A stretch of 64,000 bases of DNA from Rhizobium oryzicola (GCF_030504645.1 NZ_JAUKWQ010000013.1:1-64000); one strand, 5' to 3'. Positions 8,360 to 16,413 are shown, counted from the first letter of the stretch. Numbers and translations: made by a program. Notes: a model not told the origin generated them from the letters alone.

Positions 8360-9028
8360 CTATTGTAGGATCGTATCGGAATCGCCGAAGTCGCGCGCCA
8401 GATGGATCTCGGTAATGGCAATCAATGTTTCCGCCCGCGTCTTGAGGTCAGGAGCTTCCAGCAACGCCTGCTTCTCAGCGGGCCCGAACGGAGACATCAT
8501 CGACAGCGAGTTCACCAGCGTCAGATTACCGGCACGCTCGACGCTGTCCCAATCCGCTTCCAGCTTGTTGGCATCCAGATAAGCCCGGAACACCCGCAGA
8601 AGCGCTTCGCGATCCACAGCCAGTTCATCGTCGTCTCCAGAGAGATCGGTCATGAACGGCATGAAGCGGAAAGTACGGAAAGGATGCCCCTCGCCAACCT
8701 CTTCCACCGCCCGAAAGCGGCACACGCCGCTCAGAGATACGATATAGCGGCCATCCCCGGTCTCAGCGAACGAGGTGATACGGCCAAGACAGCCAACCGT
8801 ACTGAGGGCTGGCCGGGTTCCCTCGCCTGCTTCACCGAGGGCAGGCTGGATCATCCCGATCAGGCGATCTCCGGCAAGTGCCGCATCGAACATGGCCAGA
8901 TATCGGGGCTCGAAGATGTTGAGGGGCAATTGCCCGCCGGGCAGCAGCAAAGCGCCGCTCAATGGAAACACCGGCACTGCTTCCGGAAGATCCTCACGCT
9001 TTACATATCTTGCATTGCCGACATGCAT
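8360..9028 (-). CDS. LON peptidase substrate-binding domain protein
   Basis: This 222-residue protein contains only the N-terminal substrate-binding domain of Lon and lacks the AAA and Ser-Lys protease parts. Family motifs are VFPLSGALLLPGGQLPLNIFEPRY at residues ~18-41 and GCLGRITSFAETGDGRYIVSLSGVCRF in the beta-rich core. The C-terminal helical part has SMMSPFGPAEKQALLEA. The start at 9028 (MHVGNARY) is preceded by GGGAGAAGG; the frame upstream is spurious. The role of such stand-alone domains is unknown. It lies about 105 bases downstream of the thioredoxin gene on the same strand. Confidence 0.9.
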   Translation of the reverse strand: MHVGNARYVKREDLPEAVPVFPLSGALLLPGGQLPLNIFEPRYLAMFDAALAGDRLIGMIQPALGEAGEGTRPALSTVGCLGRITSFAETGDGRYIVSLSGVCRFRAVEEVGEGHPFRTFRFMPFMTDLSGDDDELAVDREALLRVFRAYLDANKLEADWDSVERAGNLTLVNSLSMMSPFGPAEKQALLEAPDLKTRAETLIAITEIHLARDFGDSDTILQ

Positions 9029-9134
9029 TGGCCTTCTCCCGCGTACAGCGCAACGGCCGCCCAATAGCGGCCTGCCATTCTATGTGGTGTGTCCGTTCTC
9101 AATCACAAGCGGCCGGGCGAAAGGTAGCCACCTC

Positions 9135-10115
9135 TCACGAAAAGAGAATAGACGAAAGCTTACGACGCGCCGAAATCGTCGCCGGATCCTTCGGTCCCCA
9201 GGTCTCGAAGAACTGCAGAAGCTGGCGGCGCGCGCCGTCATCATCAAAGGTCCGATCCTTGCGCATGATGAGCAGCAGGTGCTCTGCGGCTTCCTCGCGG
9301 TTGCCCTGAACGTTGAGAATTTTGGCAAGTTTCATACGCGCTTCGTGGTGATCCGGGTTAAGGGCCAGTTCATGCTCCAGAGCAACGGGATCGCCGAGTT
9401 TGCGGGCTTCCTCGATCTGCTGCAGCTTGAGGACAGCCGCCTGGATCGGTGCCTGCTTTGTCAGTTCCTCTGGCAAGGAGTCCAGCATCTGCCGGGCGCG
9501 GGCCGTCTCACCCAGCGCCACCAGGCATTCGAACATGCCGGCAATACCCTTCGCGTTTTCCGGATCGGCCTGCAACACTGCTGCAAACAGCTGGGCAGCG
9601 CCGTCGATATCGCCGCCATCGAACAGCGCCCGAGCTTCCTCGAGCGCCGATTCGATTTCCGCTTCCGGTCCGGCGCCAGCGGGGCCTGCGAGCTTGTCGA
9701 TGAACTGACGGATCTGGCTTTCCGGCACCGCACCCATGAAGCCATCGACCGGACGACCATTGACGAAGGCAATGATGGCCGGAATGGACTGGATGCCGAG
9801 CTGGCCCGGGATGGAGGGATGATCGTCGATGTTGAGCTTAACCAGCTTGACCCGGCCATTGCCCTCATTGACCACCTTTTCAAGCACCGGCGTCAGTTGC
9901 TTGCACGGACCGCACCACGGCGCCCAGAAATCCACCAGCACCGGCTGCCGGCGAGATTCCTCCAGAACATCCTTCGTGAAGGCGGCCGTCGTCGTATCCT
10001 TGATATAGCCGCCTCCAGCAGCGGGTGACGCAGCGGGCTGCGAACCGAAGCTCATAGTGCCGCTCATCTGGCCGCCATAGCCGCCGCTATAGGGATTATT
10101 GGTGCCGCTGCTCAT
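9135..10115 (-). CDS. Thioredoxin-TPR co-chaperone, CnoX/YbbN type
   Basis: The 326-residue protein starts with a Gly/Ser-rich segment (~35 residues), then a thioredoxin domain with the active site WAPWCGPCKQL near residue 68. An alpha-helical TPR-like C-terminal half follows (ALFDGGDIDGAAQLFAAVLQADP, HEARMKLAKILNVQGNREEAAEHLL). This domain order is that of YbbN/CnoX, which holds unfolding proteins and hands them to GroEL under oxidative stress. Both active-site cysteines are kept here (CGPC), unlike E. coli CnoX which has SXXC, so oxidoreductase activity is possible. It probably heads the LON-domain and Trm112 cluster. Confidence 0.88.
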   Translation of the reverse strand: MSSGTNNPYSGGYGGQMSGTMSFGSQPAASPAAGGGYIKDTTTAAFTKDVLEESRRQPVLVDFWAPWCGPCKQLTPVLEKVVNEGNGRVKLVKLNIDDHPSIPGQLGIQSIPAIIAFVNGRPVDGFMGAVPESQIRQFIDKLAGPAGAGPEAEIESALEEARALFDGGDIDGAAQLFAAVLQADPENAKGIAGMFECLVALGETARARQMLDSLPEELTKQAPIQAAVLKLQQIEEARKLGDPVALEHELALNPDHHEARMKLAKILNVQGNREEAAEHLLLIMRKDRTFDDDGARRQLLQFFETWGPKDPATISARRKLSSILFS

Positions 10116-10169
10116 GGATGTCTCCCGGACTGAAATTTTTGTCTGCCGTTTGCTCGCAAAGATCGTATG

Positions 10170-10691
10170 TCAGCCGGTGACTTTCAAGACAAGCGGCTCA
10201 TGCCCTGTCGCCTTCAGAAAACGCAAGAGATCCTCGCGACCGATGGAGGTCGTGGCATCGTTGGAAAGCGGATGGCCATTGATCACATCATAGGTCATCA
10301 GATCCTCATCGAGAACGAAAGTGACATTCAGCCCCGTGTCGTTGATGGCCCCGAACACGGTCACCGATCCCGGAACGACCCCCAGATATTCCAGCATCCT
10401 CTCCGGGCTGCCGAAGGACACGCGGCTGGAGGCTCCGATCACCTTGTGAACCGTCTTCAGATCCACCGTGGCATGCTCTTCCACGGTCAGCACGAAATAC
10501 TGATCCTTCTTATCCTTCACGAACAGATTCTTGGTGTGCCCACCAGGGATCTCGTCCCGAAGGCTCGTGGATTCCGCGACCGTGAAGACCGGCGGATGCG
10601 TCTTGTTGGAATAGGAGATTTGCAGATCGTCCAGAAAACGAAAGAGGTCATCAGCGGTTTTCGGAGCGGCGGAAGTCGAAGTTTCGGTCAT
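10170..10691 (-). CDS. Prolyl-tRNA editing-domain deacylase (ProXp-ala / YbaK-like)
   Basis: This free-standing 173-residue INS-like editing domain hydrolyses mischarged tRNA(Pro), most likely Ala-tRNA(Pro). Alphaproteobacterial ProRS commonly lacks the editing insertion, which makes such a trans-factor necessary. Family features are the lysine in GGHTKNLFVKDKK, DQYFVLTV, ASSRVSFGSPERMLEYLGV and PGSVTVFGAIND. The start at 10691 (MTETSTSAAPK) fits the family; the frame upstream to 10820 is unsupported. It is transcribed away from the adjacent tRNA-Gly and lies 54 bases from the CnoX-type gene on the same strand. Confidence 0.87.
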   Translation of the reverse strand: MTETSTSAAPKTADDLFRFLDDLQISYSNKTHPPVFTVAESTSLRDEIPGGHTKNLFVKDKKDQYFVLTVEEHATVDLKTVHKVIGASSRVSFGSPERMLEYLGVVPGSVTVFGAINDTGLNVTFVLDEDLMTYDVINGHPLSNDATTSIGREDLLRFLKATGHEPLVLKVTG

Positions 10692-11023
10692 GGATACAAA
10701 CGCGCTTTGTGGATTGATGAACATCAGGAACGAAGTTGCGAGACTATAGAAAGCTCCGCGAGAATCCGACAGCCCGATCTGCGTCACGAGTGGGTGCGAT
10801 TTCACCACCCCTGGCACCATGAAACGGGTAGCACGAACCGCGATCAGATTTTTCCATCCTGCAATACATTGATTTTGCTAACAAAATAAACTTTCTTCAA
10901 AAAATCTGCCGATTCCTGTCATTTCCCTGTTGCATTCAAAAATGAGTTGGGCCATATAGCCCCCGTCGCCGCAACGCAGCGACCCGCGGTTCAGCGAACT
11001 ACCCCGAACCGACGGAAAAATGA

Positions 11024-11098
11024 GCGGGTGTAGCTCAGGGGTAGAGCACAACCTTGCCAAGGTTGGGGTCGAGGGTTCGAATCCCTTCGCCCGCTCCA
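11024..11098 (+). tRNA. tRNA-Gly (anticodon GCC)
   Basis: A full cloverleaf is readable. The acceptor GCGGGTG pairs with CGCCCGC, the D-arm is GCTC...GAGC, and the anticodon stem-loop is ACCTTGCCAAGGT with anticodon GCC. The T-arm is GAGGGTTCGAATCCCTT. Discriminator T and CCA (11096-11098) are encoded. It lies alone in a ~390-base stretch between the ProXp-ala gene and a citrate synthase gene. Confidence 0.98.
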
Positions 11099-11167
11099 GT
11101 TTATCAAAAAAGCTTGTAGTATGATAAAGAGATAGACGCGCAACGCGTTGTCTAACCTCCGTTCGAA

Positions 11168-11194
11168 CGGGCGCTTTCGCGCCCGCCCCCTTTT
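11168..11194 (+). terminator. Hairpin terminator after tRNA-Gly
   Basis: CGGGCGC (11168-11174) and GCGCCCG (11179-11185) form a 7-bp stem with a TTTC loop, followed by CCCCCTTTTG. It is oriented to end the tRNA transcript about 70 bases downstream of it and also separates it from the convergent citrate synthase gene. Confidence 0.55.
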
Positions 11195-11210
11195 GTGATT
11201 TCGCGAATCA

Positions 11211-12323
11211 TCAACTCGGCATCGTGCCTACGTAGCACGATTGCGGGCGAATGAGCCTGCCCGTCTGGTCCTGCTCCAGAACATGCGCCGTCCATCCGGC
11301 CATGCGCCCTGCGGCAAACACATTGGTGAAGCTATCGCGCGGAAAACCCACCGCTTCAAGAACAAGCGCCGTGTAGAATTCCACATTGGTCTGGAGCGGG
11401 CGTAGCGGCTTCCTTTCCTTGAGAAGATGAAGCGCTGCCGTCTCCACCTTGCCGGCAAAGGCGATCCGGCCCGAACCATCTTTCAGCGCCGAGACCGCTC
11501 CCTTCAGCACATCGGCGCGGGGATCACGCACGCGGTAGATCCGGTGTCCAAAACCCATCAGCCGCTCGCCGCGATCAAGTGCAGCCGCGAGCCAGGGCTC
11601 GATCCGCGTCTCGTCGCCAATATCGTCCAGCATATCAAGAACCGGGCCAGGTGCCCCGCCATGCAACGGCCCCTTCAAGGCGCAGAGCCCGCCCACGACC
11701 GAGGAAAACATGCCGGCCTTGGTGGAAGCGATAACGCGAGCCGTGAAAGTCGATGCGTTGAGGCCGTGATCGGACACCGTAACCAGATAGGTATCAAGCG
11801 CCTTCACCTTGTCATCATCCGGGTTGGCATCCCCAAGCATGCGCAGGAAATCTTCGGCCTGGCTGCAACTTGCGTTGGGTGAAACGGGGGCGAGACCCCT
11901 CGCCTGCCGAACGATTGCCGCGGTGAACACCGGCACGGATGCGACCGCCAGAACGTGGTGCGGTTCTGCTGCATCATCCGGCAGCGCCGAGAGCAGAAGC
12001 CGCAGGGCCTCCACGGGGCTGAGCGTGCGGATGCCGGCGAGCAAGGGCTGCATCAGAGAAAAGGCCGTGACACGGGCTTTGCCGAGCGCTTTGCCAATCT
12101 CCTCGGCGGTCAGCGGGGGCTGCGCGAGATCCCGCCAAAGCAGTTCCAGCACCTGTTCGAAACGCCAGTGCGCCAGTTGTTGCAGATGATATCCGGCGAT
12201 GATGAGTTTCCCCGCCTGGCCATCCACATGGCTGAGCCGGGTTTCGGCAGCAATCACATCGTCGAGGCCGGGTGCGGGGGTCTGCGCAGCAAGCTTGGGC
12301 GCAGAGGGAGCAATAGGTGCCAT
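11211..12323 (-). CDS. Citrate synthase family protein (short paralogue, no HTH)
   Basis: The 370-residue protein condenses acetyl-CoA (or propionyl-CoA) with oxaloacetate. Family catalytic segments are visible: LKGPLHGGAPG (first His), MGFGHRIYRVRDPRAD (second His) and TNVEFYTALVLEAVG (catalytic acid). The acid is Glu where GltA-type enzymes have Asp (NVDFY); Glu is also found in minor CitA-like synthases. It is shorter than the main ~430-residue gram-negative GltA and lacks that enzyme's N-terminal domain. It is divergent from a second, HTH-bearing citrate synthase with 96 bases between the starts. Citrate synthase, 2-methylcitrate synthase or a regulatory partner of the fused paralogue are all possible. 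Confidence 0.85.
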   Translation of the reverse strand: MAPIAPSAPKLAAQTPAPGLDDVIAAETRLSHVDGQAGKLIIAGYHLQQLAHWRFEQVLELLWRDLAQPPLTAEEIGKALGKARVTAFSLMQPLLAGIRTLSPVEALRLLLSALPDDAAEPHHVLAVASVPVFTAAIVRQARGLAPVSPNASCSQAEDFLRMLGDANPDDDKVKALDTYLVTVSDHGLNASTFTARVIASTKAGMFSSVVGGLCALKGPLHGGAPGPVLDMLDDIGDETRIEPWLAAALDRGERLMGFGHRIYRVRDPRADVLKGAVSALKDGSGRIAFAGKVETAALHLLKERKPLRPLQTNVEFYTALVLEAVGFPRDSFTNVFAAGRMAGWTAHVLEQDQTGRLIRPQSCYVGTMPS

Positions 12324-12386
12324 GATCAATCTCCTCAAATTAGCAGGGTGACTTGAGGATGTTGCAGTGCATATATATGGTCAATC

Positions 12387-12403
12387 TTGATTCATATAAT
12401 CAA
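12387..12403. promoter_or_regulatory. Perfect dyad in the divergent citrate-synthase promoter region (candidate operator)
   Basis: TTGATT (12387-12392) and AATCAA (12398-12403) are perfect inverted repeats with a CATAT spacer. An overlapping AATC-TT-GATT dyad (12383-12392) adds a third half-site. The dyad sits 17 bases before the HTH-citrate synthase start and 64 before the divergent gene's start. This placement suits an autoregulatory operator bound by the MerR-like HTH. The spacing differs from an FNR/FixK box (TTGAT-N4-ATCAA; here N7). Confidence 0.45.
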
Positions 12404-12419
12404 TGCATATGGTATGATC

Positions 12420-13616
12420 ATGACCGCTGGTGAAAAATTCCTGGATGCTGACAGTGCTGCCGCAACGCTCGGCATTACGAAAGCCACGCTCTATGCCTAT
12501 GTCAGCCGCGGCCTGGTCCACACGAGCGGAGCCGATGATGATCCCAGACGCCGGCTGTACAGCGCCCGCGACGTGGAAGCCCTGAAGAAACGAAAGTCCG
12601 TGGGCCGAAAGCCGAAGGAGGCTGCCGCAACCGCACTGGATTGGGGATTACCGGTTCTGTCCTCCGCCATTACCCTCATCGAAAACGGCCGTCTCTTTTA
12701 CCGGGGAAAGGACGCGACGGCGCTCGCAGACCACGCCTCGCTGGAGGATGTGGCGCGCCTGCTCTGGGATTGCGGCTTGACCGACCCCTTCGAGGACCCG
12801 AAGGCAGAACCGGAGCCCTGGCAGCCCGCTCTTCTTGCCGCAACCGCCACCCTGCCTCTGACCGAACGCTGCCAGGCGCTCGTTCCCTTTGTCGCGGGCG
12901 GCAGGGCAACGGCCTGGAAGCGCGATGCCCGGCGCCTGCTGCCGGGTGCTGCAGCCCTCACGCGCAGCATGGCCGGCGCCTGTGTAGCAAGGAGCCCAAG
13001 CGCTGAGCCGATCCATGATTTTCTCGCAAGGACATGGGGCCTGCATGGAAAAGGCGCCGATATTCTTCGCCGTGCCCTGGTGCTGCAGGCAGATCACGAA
13101 CTGAATGCATCTGCCTTTGCAGTCAGGGTTACGGCTTCAACGGGTGCCTCGCTCGGGGCCTGCCTGAATGCCGGCCTCTCTGCCTTGAGTGGACCGAAGC
13201 ATGGCGGCATGACAAGCCTCGTGGAGCTGCTGTTCGACGAGGTCGAGCGCAGTGGCGATGCTTTTGATGTCGTCGAAAGCCGCCTGCGGCGCGGCGATGG
13301 CATTCCCGGCTTCAATCATCCGCTCTATCCGGATGGCGACCCGCGCGCCAATGCCCTGCTGCCGCACCTGCCGGATGATCCGCTTCGTACCTCCCTGCTG
13401 GGTGTGATGGAGGATACGGCAGGTCTGATGCCGACCTGCGACGTGGCGCTGGTCGCATTGCGGCGCAGCTTGAACCTGCCGCGGGGCTCGGCGCTTGCCC
13501 TGTTTGCCATCGCCCGCACGGTCGGCTGGATTGCCCATGCGCTGGAACAGAAGGATGACGAGCGGCTGATCCGCCCGCGCGCCCGCTATGTCGGGCCGGC
13601 CGCGCAGCAATCTTGA
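12420..13616 (+). CDS. Helix-turn-helix / citrate synthase fusion protein
   Basis: The protein has 398 residues. About residues 8-60 form a MerR-like DNA-binding domain (DADSAAATLGITKATLYAYVSRG, then RRLYSARDVEALKKRK). The rest is a citrate synthase fold. All three catalytic positions remain: LSGPKHGGMTSL (His), GIPGFNHPLYPDGDPRA (His, with NHP replacing the usual GHR) and PTCDVALVAL (Asp). It could be a metabolite-sensing regulator that uses the synthase fold as a sensor, or an active enzyme that also binds DNA. ATGs at 12414 and 12420 are possible starts and neither has a clear Shine-Dalgarno. It is divergent from its HTH-less paralogue. Confidence 0.85.
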   Translation: MTAGEKFLDADSAAATLGITKATLYAYVSRGLVHTSGADDDPRRRLYSARDVEALKKRKSVGRKPKEAAATALDWGLPVLSSAITLIENGRLFYRGKDATALADHASLEDVARLLWDCGLTDPFEDPKAEPEPWQPALLAATATLPLTERCQALVPFVAGGRATAWKRDARRLLPGAAALTRSMAGACVARSPSAEPIHDFLARTWGLHGKGADILRRALVLQADHELNASAFAVRVTASTGASLGACLNAGLSALSGPKHGGMTSLVELLFDEVERSGDAFDVVESRLRRGDGIPGFNHPLYPDGDPRANALLPHLPDDPLRTSLLGVMEDTAGLMPTCDVALVALRRSLNLPRGSALALFAIARTVGWIAHALEQKDDERLIRPRARYVGPAAQQS

Positions 13617-13635
13617 AAAAAATCGATTCGGCCGC

Positions 13636-13662
13636 GGAATAAGTTCAACACCTGCTCCGTAT
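13636..13662 (+). promoter_or_regulatory. Candidate ECF-type promoter of the sigma/anti-sigma cluster
   Basis: GGAAT (13636-13640), a 17-base spacer and CGTAT (13658-13662) resemble an ECF promoter (GGAAC-N16/17-CGTT). The expected transcript start would fall only a few bases before, or at, the ATG at 13671. The mRNA would then be leaderless or nearly so, which fits the lack of a well-spaced Shine-Dalgarno. ECF sigma factors commonly transcribe themselves. Confidence 0.4.
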
Positions 13663-13670
13663 ATTGGGGC

Positions 13671-14216
13671 ATGAGCGAAAAACGGCACCCTTTCGATGTT
13701 CTGACCCAGTTGGCGACGCTTCGGCGTTACGCCCGCTCGCTGGTGCGCAACCCGGATGATGCCGAAGATCTGGTCCATGACGCTCTGGTGAAAGCCTATG
13801 AGCGCCACGGCACTTTCCGCTCCGGCGGAAACCTGCGCAACTGGCTGCTGTCGATCGTGCACAACACGCATATCGACCGCCTGCGCCGCCGCCGCTCGAC
13901 AGAGCTTCGCCATCAGGCAGCTGCCGATCTGGCCGAGACCACGCAACATGCAGACCCGGATCAACCGATCCGCCTGCGGCAATTGCGGGATGCCTTCTTT
14001 GCCCTGCCCGACGAGCAGCGGGATGCGCTGCATCTCGTCGCCATTGAAGGGCTCAGCTACCAGGAGGCCGCCGATGCGCTTTCCATTCCGGTCGGCACGC
14101 TGATGTCCCGCATTTCCCGTGCCCGCGCCCGTCTGCGCGCCTTTGAAGAAGGCGATCGCACGGGCTCCGGGCCGAACTTGAAATTGATTGAAGGTGGACG
14201 CGATGAAAAGCCTTGA
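13671..14216 (+). CDS. ECF-family RNA polymerase sigma factor
   Basis: This 181-residue extracytoplasmic-function sigma factor has region 2 (LRRYARSLVRNPDDAEDLVHDALVKAYE, then LRNWLLSIVHNTHIDRLRRRRS) and region 4 (LPDEQRDALHLVAIEGLSYQEAADAL plus PVGTLMSRISRARARLR). Regions 1 and 3 are missing, as expected. It overlaps the anti-sigma gene by 14 bases, so the two are translationally coupled. A Bax-inhibitor and a DUF2076 gene follow on the same strand and may share the transcript. The exact ECF group is not assigned. Confidence 0.93.
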   Translation: MSEKRHPFDVLTQLATLRRYARSLVRNPDDAEDLVHDALVKAYERHGTFRSGGNLRNWLLSIVHNTHIDRLRRRRSTELRHQAAADLAETTQHADPDQPIRLRQLRDAFFALPDEQRDALHLVAIEGLSYQEAADALSIPVGTLMSRISRARARLRAFEEGDRTGSGPNLKLIEGGRDEKP

Positions 14217-14967
14217 TCCGATCCTGTCCTCTGACATTGAGGCCTATGTCGATGACCAGTTGGGCGCCGCACGCCGCATCGAAGTGGAGGCATACCTTTC
14301 CGCCAATCCGGAAATTGCCGCCCGCGTGATGGCCGATCTCAGCATCAAGGGTGAACTTCGCCTGGCGCTGGCTGGCACCTTCAACCATGGCCGCCCGGAA
14401 ACGCGCGAGGCCGCGCGCCGCCTGCAGTCGGCACTCTCACGAGGGCGCATCTTTCGCACGCTGCAAAAGATTGCTGCCACCGTGGTCCTGATCGGCGCCG
14501 GTTGGGTGGCGAACGCTCATCTTGGTGCTTCGGAAGTGGTGGCGTCCGTTCATCCGCCGGAATTTGTTGAGGAAGCCATTCGCGCTCACGGCACATCGAT
14601 CCTGCGTGGCACGATGACCTCCCAAACGGAAGTCTCGCATTACGATCCGGCGGAAATTCGTTCCGCAACAGCCATCGTGATGCCGACCATCCCGAAGGAA
14701 TGGCGCGTTGAGGATGTGCAGGTTTTCCCCTCCGCCTTTGGCCCCAGCGTCGAAATGGCGGTGAAGGGAGAAAAAAACCTCAGGCTTTCGCTGTTTGCGG
14801 TGCGTCCGGGTTCCTTCTCGGTACAGCCGGTCACGCTCGTCAAACAGGGCAATGTGCAGGCGTCCTACTGGCAGATCGGGGAGGTGGCCTATGCGCTGGT
14901 GTCCAGCACGCCCGATGGCAGCCTTCTCAAGGATGAGGCGGAAAGCCTCAGCCGCTCTCTTTATTAA
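14203..14967 (+). CDS. Membrane-anchored anti-sigma factor
   Basis: The 254-residue protein has a cytoplasmic N-terminal part (DIEAYVDDQLGAARRIEVEAYLSANPEIAARV), the helical anti-sigma pattern, but without the HxxxCxxC of zinc-binding members. One membrane helix lies around residues 90-108 (TLQKIAATVVLIGAGWVANA). A periplasmic domain follows that would sense the signal. The start at 14203 (MKSLDPIL) has AAGGTGG upstream and overlaps the sigma gene. By position it should hold the ECF factor inactive. The inducing stress is not evident from sequence. Confidence 0.85.
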   Translation: MKSLDPILSSDIEAYVDDQLGAARRIEVEAYLSANPEIAARVMADLSIKGELRLALAGTFNHGRPETREAARRLQSALSRGRIFRTLQKIAATVVLIGAGWVANAHLGASEVVASVHPPEFVEEAIRAHGTSILRGTMTSQTEVSHYDPAEIRSATAIVMPTIPKEWRVEDVQVFPSAFGPSVEMAVKGEKNLRLSLFAVRPGSFSVQPVTLVKQGNVQASYWQIGEVAYALVSSTPDGSLLKDEAESLSRSLY

Positions 14968-14997
14968 GTCATCAAGTTCAACCTCAAGGAGGAAAAC

Positions 14998-15705
14998 ATG
15001 AATCCGAATTTCGGGTACCATTCATCCGTCCAGTCCCAGGCCCTGTTCGACGAGAGCCTGCGCCAGCACATGCTGCGCGTCTACAACTACATGGGCATCG
15101 GCCTCGTCATCACCGGCATTGTCGCCTTCGTGGTCGGCAGCACGCCGGCGCTTTACGTGCCGATCTTCTCCACGCCGCTGAAGTGGGTGGTAATGCTGGC
15201 GCCGCTCGCCTTCGTCTTCTTCTTCTCGTTCAAGATCCAGACGATGTCCGCCTCCACCGCGCAGATGACCTTCTGGGCTTTCTGTGCCGTCATGGGCCTG
15301 TCGCTCGCATCCATCTTCCTGGTCTTCACGGGCGCAAGCATCGCGCGCACCTTCTTCATCGCAGCCAGCATGTTCGGCGCGACGAGCTTCTACGGCTATG
15401 TCACCAAGCGTGACCTGTCGAAGTTCGGCTCGTTCCTGATGATGGGCCTGATCGGCGTGATGATCGCTTCGATCGTCAACATCTTCCTCGGCTCCAGCGC
15501 ACTTCAGTTCGCTGTCTCCGTGATCGGTATCTTCGTGTTCGTCGGCCTGACGGCCTGGGATACCCAGAACATCAAGGAGCAGTATGCGGAAAACTTTGAC
15601 CAGGAAAGCCAGCAGAAGCTTGCCGTGTTTGGCGCGCTCTCGCTCTACCTGAACTTCGTCAACATCTTCCAGCTGCTGCTCAGCCTCACCGGCGACCGCG
15701 AATAA
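14998..15705 (+). CDS. Bax inhibitor-1 / YccA family membrane protein
   Basis: The 235-residue protein has about seven hydrophobic helices. The family signature is visible as YMGIGLVITGIVAF near the start and LTAWDTQNIKEQYAEN near residue 185, with the paired acidic residues thought to form a pH-sensitive latch in bacterial BsYetJ-like channels. An AAGGAGG site lies just before the ATG. It is 30 bases after the anti-sigma gene and 30 bases before the DUF2076 gene. It may conduct calcium or affect membrane-protease (FtsH) activity, as proposed for other family members. Confidence 0.92.
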   Translation: MNPNFGYHSSVQSQALFDESLRQHMLRVYNYMGIGLVITGIVAFVVGSTPALYVPIFSTPLKWVVMLAPLAFVFFFSFKIQTMSASTAQMTFWAFCAVMGLSLASIFLVFTGASIARTFFIAASMFGATSFYGYVTKRDLSKFGSFLMMGLIGVMIASIVNIFLGSSALQFAVSVIGIFVFVGLTAWDTQNIKEQYAENFDQESQQKLAVFGALSLYLNFVNIFQLLLSLTGDRE

Positions 15706-15735
15706 CAATCGGCCTTAGGTACAAGGAGACGATCC

Positions 15736-16359
15736 ATGGACTACAACGACCGTCAGGCGATCGAGGGTCTGTTCGGCAAGCTCTCCCGCGTGGAGAGCCA
15801 ATCCGGCCCGCGTGATCCGGAAGCGGAAAACTTCATCCGTGACCGCATCGCCCACCAGCCCGGCGCCCCCTATTTCATGGCGCAAACGATCGTTGTGCAG
15901 GAGCAGGCGCTGACGGAAGCGCAGCGCCGCATCGAAGAACTGGAATACCAGCTGGCCTCTCGCCCGGCTTCGGGCGGCGGCTTCCTGTCCGGCCTCTTCG
16001 GCAGCAATCAGCCTGCGCGTCCCGCGCCGCGGCCGGTACAGCCGCAAGGCTACGGCGCAGCTCAGGCCTATGCCGCACCACAAGCACCGGCCGCAGGGCC
16101 TTGGGGCAATCAGGGCCAGGGTAATGGCTTTGGTCAGGCCCAGGGCTATGCGCCGCAAGGTCAAGCCTTCGCTCAGCAGCCCTCGCGCGGCAGCGGTTTC
16201 CTGGCAGGTGCTGCCCAGACGGCTATGGGCGTCGCAGGCGGCATGCTGCTTGGCAACGCCATTGCCGGCATGTTCTCCGGCAATGAGGCACAGGCAGCCG
16301 AAAGCGGCAACGAAGAGTCCGGCGCCGACGACGGCGGCATGGAAGATCTGGAATTCTGA
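15736..16359 (+). CDS. DUF2076 domain-containing protein
   Basis: This 207-residue protein of unknown function begins MDYNDRQAIEGLFGKL, a hallmark of DUF2076. The N-terminal ~80 residues are helical and predicted coiled coil (FMAQTIVVQEQALTEAQRRIEELEYQL). A long Pro/Ala/Gln/Gly-rich low-complexity middle follows, then a hydrophobic Gly/Ala patch (TAMGVAGGMLLGNAIAGMF) that may insert in membrane, and an acidic tail. It is the last gene of the ECF sigma cluster; a strong terminator follows 20 bases after its stop. Confidence 0.88.
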   Translation: MDYNDRQAIEGLFGKLSRVESQSGPRDPEAENFIRDRIAHQPGAPYFMAQTIVVQEQALTEAQRRIEELEYQLASRPASGGGFLSGLFGSNQPARPAPRPVQPQGYGAAQAYAAPQAPAAGPWGNQGQGNGFGQAQGYAPQGQAFAQQPSRGSGFLAGAAQTAMGVAGGMLLGNAIAGMFSGNEAQAAESGNEESGADDGGMEDLEF

Positions 16360-16379
16360 TCTTCCATTCTGACACAATT

Positions 16380-16412
16380 AAAATGGCCGTGCCTTGGGGC
16401 GCGGCCATTTTT
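16380..16412 (+). terminator. Rho-independent terminator after DUF2076 gene
   Basis: AAATGGCCG (16381-16389) pairs with CGGCCATTT (16402-16410), and T continues to 16412. It closes the ECF sigma cluster. Because the flanks are A-rich on one side and T-rich on the other it can also end the convergent aminotransferase transcript. Confidence 0.9.
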
Positions 16413-16413
16413 G

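Noticed and set aside
12387..12403. FNR/FixK box in the citrate synthase divergent region
   Set aside because: The core TTGAT and ATCAA halves are 7 bases apart, not 4, so it does not fit the FNR-family site.
13137..14237. A 366-codon minus-strand frame across the HTH-citrate synthase and ECF sigma genes
   Set aside because: It spans two well-supported genes on the other strand and has no recognisable domain.
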